64,000 nt of DNA from DYTH01 sp964552725 (GCA_964552725.1 CAZKHU010000001.1:1-64000); one strand, 5' to 3'. Counted from the stretch's first letter, positions 1-10,461 are shown. Notes: a model not told the origin generated them from the sequence alone. Program-made: numbers and translations.

Positions 1-2
1 TA

Positions 3-311
3 AATAACGCCCGTTTCCTCATTCTCCCCTGGGTTAAAGTGAAAAATCTGGCCTCGAAAATATTGTCCTTGACAGCCAGACAGCTCCCGGAAGACTGGCA
101 AAAACAGTATAACATCAGACCGGCGCTGCTGGAAACTTTTGTGGAATCCGGGCGCTTTGCCGGAACCTGCTATAAGGCAGCCAATTGGGTCTTTGTCGGT
201 AAAACGAAAGGGCGTGGAAAACTCGGACCATTCGGCCGGCAAAGTGTGCCGATTAAAGACATCTGGCTCTATCCTTTACAAAAAAACTTCAGGAAAATAC
301 TGAATCCTTGA
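3..311 (+). CDS. DUF4338 (DruA-like) protein, C-terminal part, cut by window start
   Basis: The frame is open from the first bases of the window and ends at a stop at 309-311, giving about 102 codons. The GTG at 39 is internal, not a start, because family-like sequence (RFLILPWVKVKNLASKIL) runs upstream of it. The segment has the typical DUF4338 tail: a conserved RQLPEDW, a GRFAGTCYKAANW block and a KDIWLYPL end. DUF4338 is the DruA family of the Druantia anti-phage system, and it also occurs as a free-standing, apparently mobile multicopy gene. Only the C-terminal third is visible, so I cannot tell a defence locus from a stand-alone copy. No other Druantia genes lie downstream. Confidence 0.75.
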   Translation, partial: NNARFLILPWVKVKNLASKILSLTARQLPEDWQKQYNIRPALLETFVESGRFAGTCYKAANWVFVGKTKGRGKLGPFGRQSVPIKDIWLYPLQKNFRKILNP

Positions 312-713
312 CAGCTCCGCCTAACGGGGTTAAACGAATATTTACGAAGCTTTTCATGTAAAACATTATTATTCCTGGTAGAGTAGCGAACTGGCAATGA
401 TCACGTTAGGCTGGTTTATCTGTCTCCGCTCTTTTCGTTCGGCGGTAAGATACGGTCCAATAGCCAAAGCCAAGCAGGAGCTTGCAAAATTCCCGATGAG
501 ATTTACTGTAGCACTCCACCGGAAATGCGGGAAGCGGTATGAAGCAGCGCAGCTTTCCACTTATAATCAGTCTCAGGTTGTCTAAAGAGCTTTTCCCGGC
601 TGCAATGAATAGCTGGAAAAAAAGCGCGCGTTGCGTTATTACCCCAAACAGGATGGTTACAGGCTAGAAGAGGCAATTGAATCGCCTAAACAGTTATTAC
701 GAAAGAAAACGGC
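312..713. other. Degenerate non-coding stretch, possibly gene remnants
   Basis: This 400-base gap has no convincing gene. Short open frames of about 60 codons exist on both strands around 370-585, but neither has a recognisable motif or a good ribosome site. From 613 to 717 on the plus strand there is a coding-like stretch (starting LEKKRALRYYPKQDGYRLEE) with an in-frame stop immediately before it and no start codon. It looks like the tail of a decayed gene. Lying next to a DUF4338 fragment, the stretch fits a region of past insertion and decay, but its origin is not identified. Confidence 0.35.
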
Positions 714-1055
714 ATGATCGACTCGATGAAACGACATGAGCTCTCGGTGCAAGAGACGCTCGAAAAGAATCCCTCCCCGGAGGCATTAAGGGAACTGCTT
801 GCCTATCACGACAAGCGGATTGGGTGGATGCAGCATGAAAGGCTGGCTCATCTGCTGGTGACGCTTTTTGTCTGCCTGTTTGCCTTGCTTTCCCTGGGGT
901 ATGCATTGCTGTACCCATCCGTTTTGGGCTTCCTTCTTTCCGGGCTGCTGATTGTCCTGGCGGTTGCGTATCTGATCCATTACTATCGGCTCGAAAATGG
1001 AGTCCAAAAATGGTACCGGCTGTCCGATGATATCCGGAGACGATCCCGGCAGTGA
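714..1055 (+). CDS. Small two-helix membrane protein, unknown function
   Basis: A 113-residue protein with a hydrophilic N-terminal helix (about 1-40), two membrane segments at roughly 44-66 and 69-90 separated by a short turn, and a basic C-terminal tail ending RRRSRQ. The positive C-terminal end suggests both termini are cytoplasmic. I do not recognise the family. A second in-frame ATG at 726 (MKRHEL) is an equally plausible start, and neither has a strong ribosome site. The gene stands alone, followed by 150 bases without a gene and then a J-domain gene in the same direction. Confidence 0.6.
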   Translation: MIDSMKRHELSVQETLEKNPSPEALRELLAYHDKRIGWMQHERLAHLLVTLFVCLFALLSLGYALLYPSVLGFLLSGLLIVLAVAYLIHYYRLENGVQKWYRLSDDIRRRSRQ

Positions 1056-1205
1056 TGATTCGTTTCGGAAGCTTGGGGGACGGTTTCTCAAAGACCCTCT
1101 TGGCGCATAATTAAGTATCCTCCCGGAAGCCGCACCGCATAGAGGCTATGAGAGTTTAGAAAAAAAGTCGTTAAGTGTTGATGATTGGAGGAAAAGTTGC
1201 AGGGG

Positions 1206-1940
1206 ATGAAGGCGCTGGCTGTTTTGACAAAGAAGATCATAGAACCGAGGAGATGCCTTTCCTGCGGGACAACCGAGAACATGGGGAGAAAAAGATTCTG
1301 CTCCATCGAATGCCGGCAGAAGCTTCACCAGAGGCTCGACATGCGTTGCGGCCTTCTGCAGGCGTTGAACGCCCGATACGCAACCTTTTATTTTTCCGAA
1401 CATTTGATAATCCTGGATATCTTGCCTTGGGGACAAAGAGATATATACAGTTTTTTATACCCCCGTTCGGCGGAAAAAACCCCGGGGGAGGATTTCGGCA
1501 GGATGGCCGACATTCTGGGGGAAACCTGGTGGAAAGAAGAACGGCGGACGAAAAAACGCCATTTCGCAACCCTTCACGTCCTCGACAACGCCGTCCGGAA
1601 TCGCGTGACGATGCTGGATGTAAAACCCCATATCATGCAGATGCCCAATATAAACCCCGCTACGCTGGTACATCTGGATATCGATAAATCCAGCCTTGGT
1701 TCCGGGGAGCTAACCAAGATAGTAAGAAACGCCTACAGGCGGCAGGTAAAGATGCATCACCCCGATCTCGGCGGGGATGCGGAGATGTTTCGAAAAATAT
1801 ACAATGCCTATGAAGAGCTGCTCAACTGGGCCGATAACCCCAGCTTCATCAGCCGGCGCGGATTCCCGGACAAATGGTTCTACGAGGGCGGAAAAGACCG
1901 CTGGTTTCAGCCAACGCCGCTGCAGAGGCAGGGGCAATGA
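1206..1940 (+). CDS. J-domain protein with N-terminal zinc-finger-like motif
   Basis: A 244-residue protein. Near the N-terminus two cysteine pairs (RRCLSCGTTE and KRFCSIECRQK) form a probable zinc knuckle. The C-terminal 75 residues hold a J domain with the diagnostic HPD tripeptide (KMHHPDLGGD) followed by helix III (FRKIYNAYEEL). J domains recruit and stimulate Hsp70 (DnaK). The glycine-rich and client-binding parts of true DnaJ are absent, so this is a specialised co-chaperone. ATG 1206 is preferred, with GGAGG 14 bases upstream. A TTG at 1185 would add seven residues. It lies 36 bases before an activase gene, suggesting co-transcription. The client is unknown. Confidence 0.75.
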   Translation: MKALAVLTKKIIEPRRCLSCGTTENMGRKRFCSIECRQKLHQRLDMRCGLLQALNARYATFYFSEHLIILDILPWGQRDIYSFLYPRSAEKTPGEDFGRMADILGETWWKEERRTKKRHFATLHVLDNAVRNRVTMLDVKPHIMQMPNINPATLVHLDIDKSSLGSGELTKIVRNAYRRQVKMHHPDLGGDAEMFRKIYNAYEELLNWADNPSFISRRGFPDKWFYEGGKDRWFQPTPLQRQGQ

Positions 1941-1976
1941 TCAGAATAAACAGGTTGGCAGGAGGTGTGGAACATC

Positions 1977-2735
1977 ATGGCTTTGCAGGCAGGGATTGAT
2001 ATCGGCTCCAATACGGCCAAGGCCGCGGTAATGGAAGACGGACGGCTTTTGGGAACCCTTGTGATTGCCGCCGGTTATAACGCCGAAGCCGCAGGACGCC
2101 GGGTACTCGCCGAACTGCTTGCCTCCCTCGGATTGGCGCAAACGGATATGGCGAGGGTAATTGCAACCGGCTACGGCCGCAAGAGCGTGACCGGCGCAGA
2201 CAAAGCGGCAACGGAACTTATCTGCCATGCAGCAGGGGCGCGGTTTCTCGATTCTTCGGTGCGCTCGCTGATCGATATCGGCGGCCAGGACAGCAAGGCG
2301 GTCGTCATGGATGAAAAGGGCCGGATGACAAATTTCACGATGAACGACAAGTGCGCGGCGGGCACCGGCCGGTTTCTGGAGGTAATGGCGCGCGCCCTGG
2401 AGGTTGATCTGAATGAATTCGGGGCGCTCTCCCTGAGAGCCGAAAAACCGGCGAAGATCAGCAGCATCTGCACCGTATTTGCCGAATCGGAGGTGATCTC
2501 GCTGATCTCCAGGGGGGAGGCGCGGGAAAACATTATTGCCGGCATCCACGAGGCGATTGCCTCGCGGGTGGCGGCAATGGCCACCCGGATCGGCATCAGA
2601 ACGCCGGTTATGATGACCGGAGGGGTTTCGCAAAATGCGGGAGTTGTGCAGGCGCTGGAAAAAGCGCTTGGCCATCCGCTGATAGTTTCTTCTTACGCTC
2701 AGTTGGCGGGGGCGATCGGCGCCGCCCTTTTGTAG
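1977..2735 (+). CDS. HgdC/BcrD-type ATPase activator (BadF/BadG/BcrA/BcrD family)
   Basis: A 252-residue ASKHA-fold ATPase. The phosphate-binding loop is GIDIGSNTAKA near the N-terminus and the second glycine-rich element is DIGGQDSK. The two cysteines that hold the inter-subunit [4Fe-4S] cluster of 2-hydroxyglutaryl-CoA dehydratase activator are present at about residues 126 (NDKCAAGTG) and 165 (SSICTVF). Such 'archerases' use ATP to push low-potential electrons into 2-hydroxyacyl-CoA dehydratases or ATP-dependent benzoyl-CoA reductases. No dehydratase/reductase component is adjacent, so its partner is unknown. ATG 1977 is chosen because AGGAGGTG sits about 9 bases upstream, whereas the GTG at 1965 lies inside that site. 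Confidence 0.88.
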   Translation: MALQAGIDIGSNTAKAAVMEDGRLLGTLVIAAGYNAEAAGRRVLAELLASLGLAQTDMARVIATGYGRKSVTGADKAATELICHAAGARFLDSSVRSLIDIGGQDSKAVVMDEKGRMTNFTMNDKCAAGTGRFLEVMARALEVDLNEFGALSLRAEKPAKISSICTVFAESEVISLISRGEARENIIAGIHEAIASRVAAMATRIGIRTPVMMTGGVSQNAGVVQALEKALGHPLIVSSYAQLAGAIGAALL

Positions 2736-2767
2736 AAAAATCAGGAGCAATCCTTAAGGAGGTTAAT

Positions 2768-3754
2768 ATGAATAAAGCGGTGCGGGAAGTGGCGAAGGAA
2801 ATTTTTCTGATCAGGTTGCCCATGCCTTTTCGGCTGACCCATGTCAATGTTTTTTTGTTCCTGGAAAAAAAGGGCTTCACGCTGATTGATACCGGCCCCA
2901 ACCTGCCCGGGGTCCTGCCGGCGCTTGAGGAAGCGCTGTCCCAGGCGGGGCTGGCGCTTGAGGAATGTCGCAGGATTTTTATCACCCATTTTCATATGGA
3001 TCACTGCGGTCTGGCGGGCCTCATTAAGGAACGTTCCGGGGCAGCGATCAGCCTCTCGGAAATTGACGCGCAGACGATTCGCACGTTTGCTTTGGATAGC
3101 GACCGCGTTTGGCGGATGGAGGCCTTCTGCATAGAGCACGGCCTTGATAAAGCCACGATTGGGGAAATTGCCAGCACCTTCACCTCTTTTGAGCAGGCGA
3201 CCCTGCCTTTTACCGCCGACAGCCATCTGGCCGACGGCGAACAGCTTGTTGCCGGCGACCGGGAACTGAGAGTGGTCGCAACCCCGGGCCACAGCCGCGG
3301 TCATCTCTCGTTTTACCTGCCCGCGGAACGCGCCTTGATCTCCGGGGACCACATCCTCCCGCATATCACGTCGAATCTGAGCCCTGATCTGATCGACCCC
3401 AAATTTCATCCGCTGGAGAGCTTTCTTGACTCCATGACCAAGGTAGAGGAACTGGAGATTAAGACCATCTGGCCCTCGCACGGGCGTCCCTTTACCAATC
3501 TCCGGGGAAGGATTGCCGATGTCCGCAAACATCACGCCGAAAGATCGCTGCTTGCCTTTCAGGCCCTCGATGAGGGGGCGAAAACAGCAAGGCAGGTTTC
3601 CCAGTTCATCTTTGGAGACAGCCTGCCTGTTTTTGACCGTCTGCTCGCCCTGAACGAAAGCTACGTTCATCTTGTTACGCTGGAGAAAAGGGGCTTGATC
3701 GGCAGAAGGAAAACCGTTGGCGGGCTCTGTCTTTTTGAACATTTGCCAAGATGA
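2768..3754 (+). CDS. Metallo-beta-lactamase-fold hydrolase with C-terminal winged-helix-like region
   Basis: A 328-residue MBL-fold protein. The zinc-binding motif HFHMDHCG lies near residue 78, later metal ligands are in TPGHSRGH and SGDH, and a final histidine is in WPSHGRPF. The last 80 residues form the helical/winged region seen in LACTB2-like hydrolases, a group that cleaves thioesters, glyoxalase-type substrates or RNA. The substrate cannot be read from the sequence. The start is well defined, with AAGGAGG 7 bases upstream of ATG. It follows the activase by 32 bases and is probably in the same operon. Confidence 0.85.
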   Translation: MNKAVREVAKEIFLIRLPMPFRLTHVNVFLFLEKKGFTLIDTGPNLPGVLPALEEALSQAGLALEECRRIFITHFHMDHCGLAGLIKERSGAAISLSEIDAQTIRTFALDSDRVWRMEAFCIEHGLDKATIGEIASTFTSFEQATLPFTADSHLADGEQLVAGDRELRVVATPGHSRGHLSFYLPAERALISGDHILPHITSNLSPDLIDPKFHPLESFLDSMTKVEELEIKTIWPSHGRPFTNLRGRIADVRKHHAERSLLAFQALDEGAKTARQVSQFIFGDSLPVFDRLLALNESYVHLVTLEKRGLIGRRKTVGGLCLFEHLPR

Positions 3755-3885
3755 GACACTCATTAAGGCACGCCGTCACAAAGAAGGATCAGTGTATATC
3801 AAAAATTTACGCACGCATTTTATGAACATTAAACCGCGTTTTCAAGCAAAGGTTTACAAGCGGAAAAACTTAGGGAGGTGAAGCC

Positions 3886-4449
3886 ATGAAGGAGAGGAAT
3901 ACCGATTATTTTGCTGCCCTGTACGAGGTTGCCAGGGCGATCAATGGCTCTCTGGATACGAAGAAGGTTCTGGAGAAGATCGTGCAGAGCGTAGTTGCGG
4001 CAGTCGGGGTCAAGGCGGGCAGCATCCGCCTTTTAGATGCGCGCAAAAAACAGCTTGTCCTGGGGGCGGCAAGCGGCCTCTCCCAAGGGTACATCCACAA
4101 GGGGCCGATCCTCCTCGATGAAAGCGGCCTTGACCGCAAGGCGATAAAAGGAAAGATCATCTGGATAGAGGATGTCCAGGCGGACAAGGATTTCCAGTAC
4201 GGGGAAAAGGCCAGGGCGGAGGGGATAAAGTCCGTGCTCGTCGTGCCGCTGCTGCTGGAGAAAAAGGCGATCGGCGTTTTGCGCGTCTATTCCGACCGGG
4301 TGAGGCAGTTCAATGAAGATGAACTCAAGTTTCTGAAGGCGGCGGCCAATCTCAGCGCGATTGCCCTTGACAACGCCCGGATGCACGAGGTGCTCCAGAC
4401 ACGCTGCGATCTGCTGGTGGAAAACAAATACCGGATTGACGACAACTAA
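3886..4449 (+). CDS. GAF-domain protein
   Basis: A 187-residue single-domain protein. After a short lead helix (LYEVARAINGSLDTKKVLEKI) it carries one complete GAF domain, about residues 20-165, with the typical GVKAGSIRLLD strand and the SVLVVPLLLEKKAIGVLRVYS core. No kinase, cyclase or HTH output is attached, so it probably acts as a stand-alone small-ligand or redox sensor, or as a partner of another regulator. The start is firm (GGGAGGTGAAGCC-ATG). It is followed 19 bases later by GAPDH and then a sigma-54 response regulator, so it may feed into control of that set. The ligand is unknown. Confidence 0.8.
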   Translation: MKERNTDYFAALYEVARAINGSLDTKKVLEKIVQSVVAAVGVKAGSIRLLDARKKQLVLGAASGLSQGYIHKGPILLDESGLDRKAIKGKIIWIEDVQADKDFQYGEKARAEGIKSVLVVPLLLEKKAIGVLRVYSDRVRQFNEDELKFLKAAANLSAIALDNARMHEVLQTRCDLLVENKYRIDDN

Positions 4450-4468
4450 ACTAAAGAGGGAGGTTTTT

Positions 4469-5474
4469 ATGATTCGCCTTGGCATAAACGGTTTTGGCCG
4501 GATTGGGCGCCAGGTTTTAAAGGCTGTTCTGGAGCGTTATCCCGACACCCTGCAGGTCGTTGCCGTAAACGATCTCTTCGATGTCGAAACGAACGCCCAT
4601 CTGTTCAAATACGACACCAACTACGGCATTTACGCGGGCGAGGTGGCCATCGGCAAAGAGGCCCTGCTGATCAACGGCAAAAAAATCCAGAGCTTTGCCT
4701 TTCGCGATCCCGCCGCCATCCCGTGGGACGATGCGGGGGTGGATATCGTCATCGAGAGCACCGGGCTTTTCCTGACCGGGCCGAAGGCCTCGGCGCACCT
4801 TGAGGCCGGGGCCAGGAAGGTGATCATCAGCGCCCCTGCGAAGGACGAGGATATTACAATCGTCATGGGGGTAAACCACAGGGATTACAAACCGCAGAAG
4901 CACCATATCGTCTCGAACGCCTCCTGCACAACAAACTGCCTGGCCCCCCCGGTGCTGGTTGTGCATAAGGCCTTCGGCATCGAAAAGGGGATGATGACGA
5001 CGATTCACTCCTACACGAACGACCAGCGCATTCTGGATGCCCCGCACAAGGATCTGCGGCGGGCCCGCGCGGCAGCGGTCAACATCATCCCAACCACCAC
5101 CGGCGCGGCCAGAGCACTGTCCCTCGTCATTCCGGAGCTGGCCGGCCGCTTTGACGGCTATTCGCTCCGGGTGCCGACGCCGACGGTATCGATCGTCGAT
5201 TTCACCGCCGAGCTGAAAAAGAAGACCACAACGGAGGAACTCCGCGACACGCTCCGCACAGCAGCAAAAAAACAGCTCAAGGGAATCATGGACTGCGAAG
5301 AGAAGGGGCTTGTTTCGATGGACTTCAAGGGGAATTTCCACTCTTCGATCGTCGATGTCGAATTCACCCAGGTGCTCCGGGGCAACATGGCCAAAGTAGT
5401 GGCCTGGTACGACAACGAATGGGGCTACTCCTGCCGCGTCGCCGATCTGGCGAATTATATCGGAGAAAAGGGGC

Positions 5475-5482
<8 letters not shown>
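4469..5482 (+). CDS. gap: Type I glyceraldehyde-3-phosphate dehydrogenase
   Basis: A 337-residue GAPDH that interconverts glyceraldehyde 3-phosphate and 1,3-bisphosphoglycerate in glycolysis/gluconeogenesis. The Rossmann loop GINGFGRIGR opens the protein. The catalytic cysteine is C153 in SNASCTTNC, and the C-terminal WYDNEWGYS signature is intact. Although the frame is open upstream to about 4361, the ATG at 4469 is the start: GGGAGG lies just upstream and homology begins here. The stop at 5480-5482 lies inside the next gene, giving an 8-base overlap with a sigma-54 response regulator. Confidence 0.95.
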
Positions 5483-6784
<1,302 letters not shown>

Positions 6785-6806
<22 letters not shown>

Positions 6807-8284
6807 AGGATTGCCTCGGCGCCTTTCCCCTGAACAGAGCGAATATCCAGTCTTCCCCCGTGCAATTTCGCGATATCGCTGACAATTGGCAGACCCAGCC
6901 CTCTGAATCCCTCCTCTTCGCGGGTGCTGAAAAACGGCTCGCAGATCCTCTCGATAATTTCCGGAGAAATGCCGCTGCCGGTATCGGCAACTGAGATAAA
7001 CAACTCTTTTTGATCCTCCGTCGTCCCCGCAAAGACCTTTATTTTCCCACCCTGCGGCATCGCTTCCAGGGCGTTCTGGATCATGTTGAACAAGGCAGTC
7101 TGTATACGGTTGCGGTCGGCGCAGATCTTCGGCAGATCCTTTTCACAATCAATGGTTATTTCAGTATTTGCCTTGATGATGAGCGGTTCCGCCAGGGAAA
7201 TGGTCTCGTTGAGAATTTCTCCGACATCGACTGTTTCAAAATGCGCATCCGGAGGACGGGTGGCAAGTTTCACCTTCTTGATGACGGTTTGCAAGCGGTG
7301 CGTCTGCTGGATGATGAGTTCCAGTTTTCTTTCTACATCCGGCGGCCAGTTGCCCCGTTCCTGGAGCAGGGAGGCCAAACCAGCGATGGAGTGGAGAGGG
7401 GTCCCGAGGTCGTGGGCGATAGTGGCAGTCAGATATCCCATCGCGGCGAGCCGCTGCAGCGAGTCAACCTGTTTCTGAAGTTCAACAGCCTTCTGAGTTT
7501 CCTCGCGAACGCGATCCTCGAGAGACCCGGTCAATTCCACGTTTTTCGCAATTACCCGCTCTATTTCAGCCGCCATTGAATTGAAATGTTTTCCCAGACG
7601 TCCCCACTCGTCGCGGCGAATATCCGGAATGCGTTCCAGATAGCGTCCACGCTGAAACGCATCTATTGCGCCGATAATGACTCCGAGCGGCCGGTCGATT
7701 ATCAGGCGGTAGCTTGCCGCAAGAATAATCAAAATAACGAGGAGCAATCCGGCGGCGCTGATAAAAAACAGACGTTGCGCCCTCATCATGATTTCCTCGT
7801 AACCTCTGCTGAAGGTTATCACGCCGACGACAAACTGAGTCTTGCGGGACTTTTCGGATATTGCCGGATACAGCAAGCCGGTTGCGGGGCCGTCTTCCGT
7901 TTTTACACTGACGTACTTGGGCCTGCGGGATGCAGCAACGGAACTTGCCAGTTCCTGCGGCCATTCGTAACGCACCCGCCCGGCGCCGGCCATGTACTCG
8001 ATGTAATCGATATCGTAATTAACGACGGTAAAAATGTCTATGCGGGCGAGACGAGAGTCGGATTGAATTTGCTCCTTGAGGGTGGCATCGAGGGTGGAAA
8101 GACCCCTGCCGGTTGGAAAATGGCTGTAATATGAGCTGACCGTTTCGGCAACGCTGGCAAGTCGCCTCTCTTGCTGTTCAACAAGAATTCTCTCCAGCGC
8201 CTGCATCTGCATCCATCCCCAGAAAGCCATCGTGAAAACCAGACCCAGGACGGTCACGATTATCAGACGCAGGCGGATAGTCAT
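6785..8284 (-). CDS. Membrane sensor histidine kinase
   Basis: A 499-residue kinase. An N-terminal membrane segment (about 5-25) is followed by an extracytoplasmic sensor of about 145 residues and a second membrane segment (about 172-192). Then come a HAMP linker, a coiled coil, a HisKA domain with phospho-acceptor histidine in TIAHDLGTPLHS, and a HATPase domain with N box (NMIQNALEAM), DTGSGI and GFRGLGLPI. The periplasmic part has a helical dCache/4-helix-like look but no sure family. It is convergent with the NtrC-type regulator and overlaps its end by 22 bases, so the two probably form a two-component pair despite lying on opposite strands. Confidence 0.9.
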
Positions 8285-8423
8285 ATTTCAACTCTCCGGA
8301 TTAATGTTTCTTTGGAACGTACTGATGTTTTCATGGCCGCCCTATAGGACAATCATACGATGAAAGCAATGCAATTTAACGGGATTATTTCTAAATAGTG
8401 ATTGCTCCGGCTGTTCAGCGCCG

Positions 8424-8463
8424 AAAAAATGAAAGGGGAGCGGGGAAAACCCCGCACCCCTTA
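8424..8463 (-). terminator. Intrinsic terminator after the small Lys/Ala-rich gene
   Basis: Read on the minus strand, a strong hairpin (AAGGGG-T-GCGGGG stem, 4-base loop, CCCCGC-T-CCCCTT) begins about 22 bases after the stop of the 79-residue gene and is followed by a T-rich run (TTTCATTTTTTC). The stem is about 12 bp and nearly all G-C. Confidence 0.8.
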
Positions 8464-8484
8464 ACATCAGGTAAAAAACAGGAA

Positions 8485-8724
8485 TTACTTCGTGTCCGGA
8501 GCCGCAGCTTCATCCTTCTTCTCTGCCTTTTTTGCGGCCTTCTTCTTGGAAACCTTCTTCTTTACAACCTTTTTCTCAGCCTTTGCATCAGCGGCCTTTA
8601 CATCCTTGGCCGGCTCGGAAACTGCTGTTGCCGCGGGGGCTGCCGGAGCCGGTTTCTCTGCGGCAATCGCGAAGGTGGAGAACATGAAAACCAAACCCAC
8701 AACCAATACCATTAAACGCTTCAT
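8485..8724 (-). CDS. Small exported Lys/Ala-rich protein
   Basis: A 79-residue protein with a clear signal peptide (MKRLMVLVVGLVFMFSTFAIAA, cleavage after AIAA at about residue 22). The mature part of about 57 residues is made almost wholly of Ala, Lys, Pro, Glu and Val, with a histone H1-like run (KKKVSKKKAAKKAEKK). No fold or family can be named. Low complexity and export suggest a cell-envelope or polyanion-binding role. The start is firm (GAGGAGGAAAGTTAAG-ATG). It has its own strong terminator and lies downstream of another small exported protein on the same strand. Confidence 0.75.
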   Translation of the reverse strand: MKRLMVLVVGLVFMFSTFAIAAEKPAPAAPAATAVSEPAKDVKAADAKAEKKVVKKKVSKKKAAKKAEKKDEAAAPDTK

Positions 8725-8823
8725 CTTAACTTTCCTCCTCTTTGTTTTTAATTTTCCTTCCGTGCCTCAACTGAAGTGCGATAAGGATATGCCCGCCTTC
8801 ACCGATAATCTGAAGGCAAAAAA

Positions 8824-9186
8824 CTATTTAACAATTGGCGCCGTTTCCGGCGCTGTTGAATTGAAAACCCTGCCGATGCCTTTTTTTACCGGCTTGGCAA
8901 CCACCGTCTTTTTGGCCTTCTGCGCCCTTATCAGGATATATTTCATATCTTTTTGCTTGTAGCTTATCTTCATCTGCGCACCTATTTCGATATCCTGAAG
9001 AGGCCTTTCCAGCACAAATTCCATTACTTCAGTTTCACCCTTTACCGCTCTCTCTATTTTAAGGGAGGTTTCTGATATCTCAAGCACCCGTCCTGCGGCG
9101 TTCATAACAGGAGCTTTTGGGGCTGCAAAGGCAACCGTAAGGTTGAAAAGGATCAGCATTGCCAAAGATAGAAAGATATTTTTCAT
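8824..9186 (-). CDS. Small exported protein, unknown function
   Basis: A 120-residue protein with a signal peptide (MKNIFLSLAMLILFNLTVAFA, cleavage near residue 21). The mature part holds a compact beta-rich segment (AGRVLEISETSLKIER, then MEFVLERPLQDIEIGAQMKISYKQKD) that resembles the small periplasmic domains describing 'the effect of metal or solvent' found in many proteobacteria. This is only an impression, and the family is not identified. ATG at 9186 is preferred, with AAGGGAC just upstream. A longer frame to 9264 would place the signal peptide internally. It is on the same strand as the Lys/Ala-rich gene, 99 bases upstream of it. Confidence 0.7.
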   Translation of the reverse strand: MKNIFLSLAMLILFNLTVAFAAPKAPVMNAAGRVLEISETSLKIERAVKGETEVMEFVLERPLQDIEIGAQMKISYKQKDMKYILIRAQKAKKTVVAKPVKKGIGRVFNSTAPETAPIVK

Positions 9187-9386
9187 GTCCCTTTTTCCTT
9201 TAACGCTTCCAGGTATTCGCCCCGGCTGCAGCCTCTTAAAGCAATATGCTTGCCAAAAGCGCAAGAATCGTTCTTGTCATTGAAATCATTGACAACAATC
9301 GTCAGTTAATTTGCTGAATGAGGAGTGCGGAGGATATTTCGTCGGTAAAACAGCGGAAGACTTCCCCACTGCCGGGTAGCGATTGG

Positions 9387-10325
9387 TCAACTTTTCGCGA
9401 TCATCTCGATGGCCGCCGGGACAATTTCCAGTTCCGCCGGCAGAATCCCCGGCTGTTCGCCGTCAATATCGAACAGAACCCGCGCTTCGGAGGCAAGGCT
9501 TACCTTCTTGCAGGCTTTAACGAAAACCCCGGGAATGCTCTTTATCTTCCCGTTGTAGAGCTTCGGCAGCCTCATGATAACCAGCGGAAGGCTCATGGCG
9601 CCTATAACCGTCAAATGAAAAAGGCCATCGTCCATAACCGCATCAGGAGCAACCAGCATTCCGCCGCCCTGATATCGTCCGTTGGCAACGGCGATGTGGA
9701 AGATGTCTCTTGTAATTTTTTTGTCGTCATCCACGCTGATTGCAACGCCCTTTTCCCTGTATGAAATAAGGGTCCGCAGCGTCCCCCAGATAAAGGTCAC
9801 AAAAGGACCGAGGGCCTTGCTCGTGCGGTTCACCCTCTCCACCACCTCGCCTCCCAGACCAAAACTCGCGATATTGTGGAAATATCTGGTGGTTGTCCCG
9901 CCCTGATGATTTCGAAAGCGGATGCGTCCCAGATCGATCCTTCGCGTCGAAGCGTTCTTGATGGATTGCAAAGCGGCCCTTATTCCGGACGGAGCAAAAA
10001 AGGTGCGGGCAAAATCGCAACCGGTGCCGTTGGGGATGAAGCCGAGGACGGTCTCCCTGCGGATCAGGACATCATTATCGAAAAACCCGTTGATAACCTC
10101 ATTGAGCGTGCCATCACCGCCTACACAAACGATAATGTCCGCTCCCTCCAGAATACAAGCTCTCGTCAAGGCTGTGGCATCACCCGGTTTTTTGGTAAGA
10201 CATGATCCAAACGGGCCCAGAGCCTCTTCGGCCAGCCGGCTGATTTTCTGCCATTCCCGCCCCGTCTTGCCATTCCCCGAATGGGGATTTACTATAAAGG
10301 CGATTTTTCTGGAATTCAACTCCAA
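9387..10325 (-). CDS. Diacylglycerol/lipid kinase family protein (YegS/DgkB-like)
   Basis: About 312 residues. The catalytic domain starts with IAFIVNPHSGNGKTG, followed by the nucleotide-binding VCVGGDGTLNEVINGF and the GFIPNGTGCDFART motif. The beta-rich C-terminal domain carries LFDIDGEQ. Members phosphorylate diacylglycerol, sphingosine-like lipids or phosphatidylglycerol at the membrane. The exact lipid is not predictable here. TTG 10325 is chosen because GGGAG lies 8 bases upstream and the protein then has usual family length. A GTG at 10394 would add 23 residues. It is divergent from the DUF116 gene. Confidence 0.85.
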   Translation of the reverse strand: MELNSRKIAFIVNPHSGNGKTGREWQKISRLAEEALGPFGSCLTKKPGDATALTRACILEGADIIVCVGGDGTLNEVINGFFDNDVLIRRETVLGFIPNGTGCDFARTFFAPSGIRAALQSIKNASTRRIDLGRIRFRNHQGGTTTRYFHNIASFGLGGEVVERVNRTSKALGPFVTFIWGTLRTLISYREKGVAISVDDDKKITRDIFHIAVANGRYQGGGMLVAPDAVMDDGLFHLTVIGAMSLPLVIMRLPKLYNGKIKSIPGVFVKACKKVSLASEARVLFDIDGEQPGILPAELEIVPAAIEMIAKS

Positions 10326-10461
10326 ATTCAGCGCTCCCAGGACTTTCGACAAGGAAAGCTTGATGTTCAGAAAAATAACGAAGAACGGCCGCACCTATAG
10401 CACAGATATTGCAGCGTGGGTAGTCATAAAGACCAAAAAAATTGCTTTCCCCATTTGTTTT

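Noticed and set aside
1175..1687. Plus-strand open frame of 170 codons overlapping the J-domain gene
   Set aside because: Out-of-frame shadow of the J-domain gene. Composition is Arg/Pro/Gly-rich with no domain, while the overlapping frame has a clear J domain.
9922..10461. Upstream extension of the DUF116 frame
   Set aside because: It lies antisense to the well-supported lipid kinase and has no family similarity.
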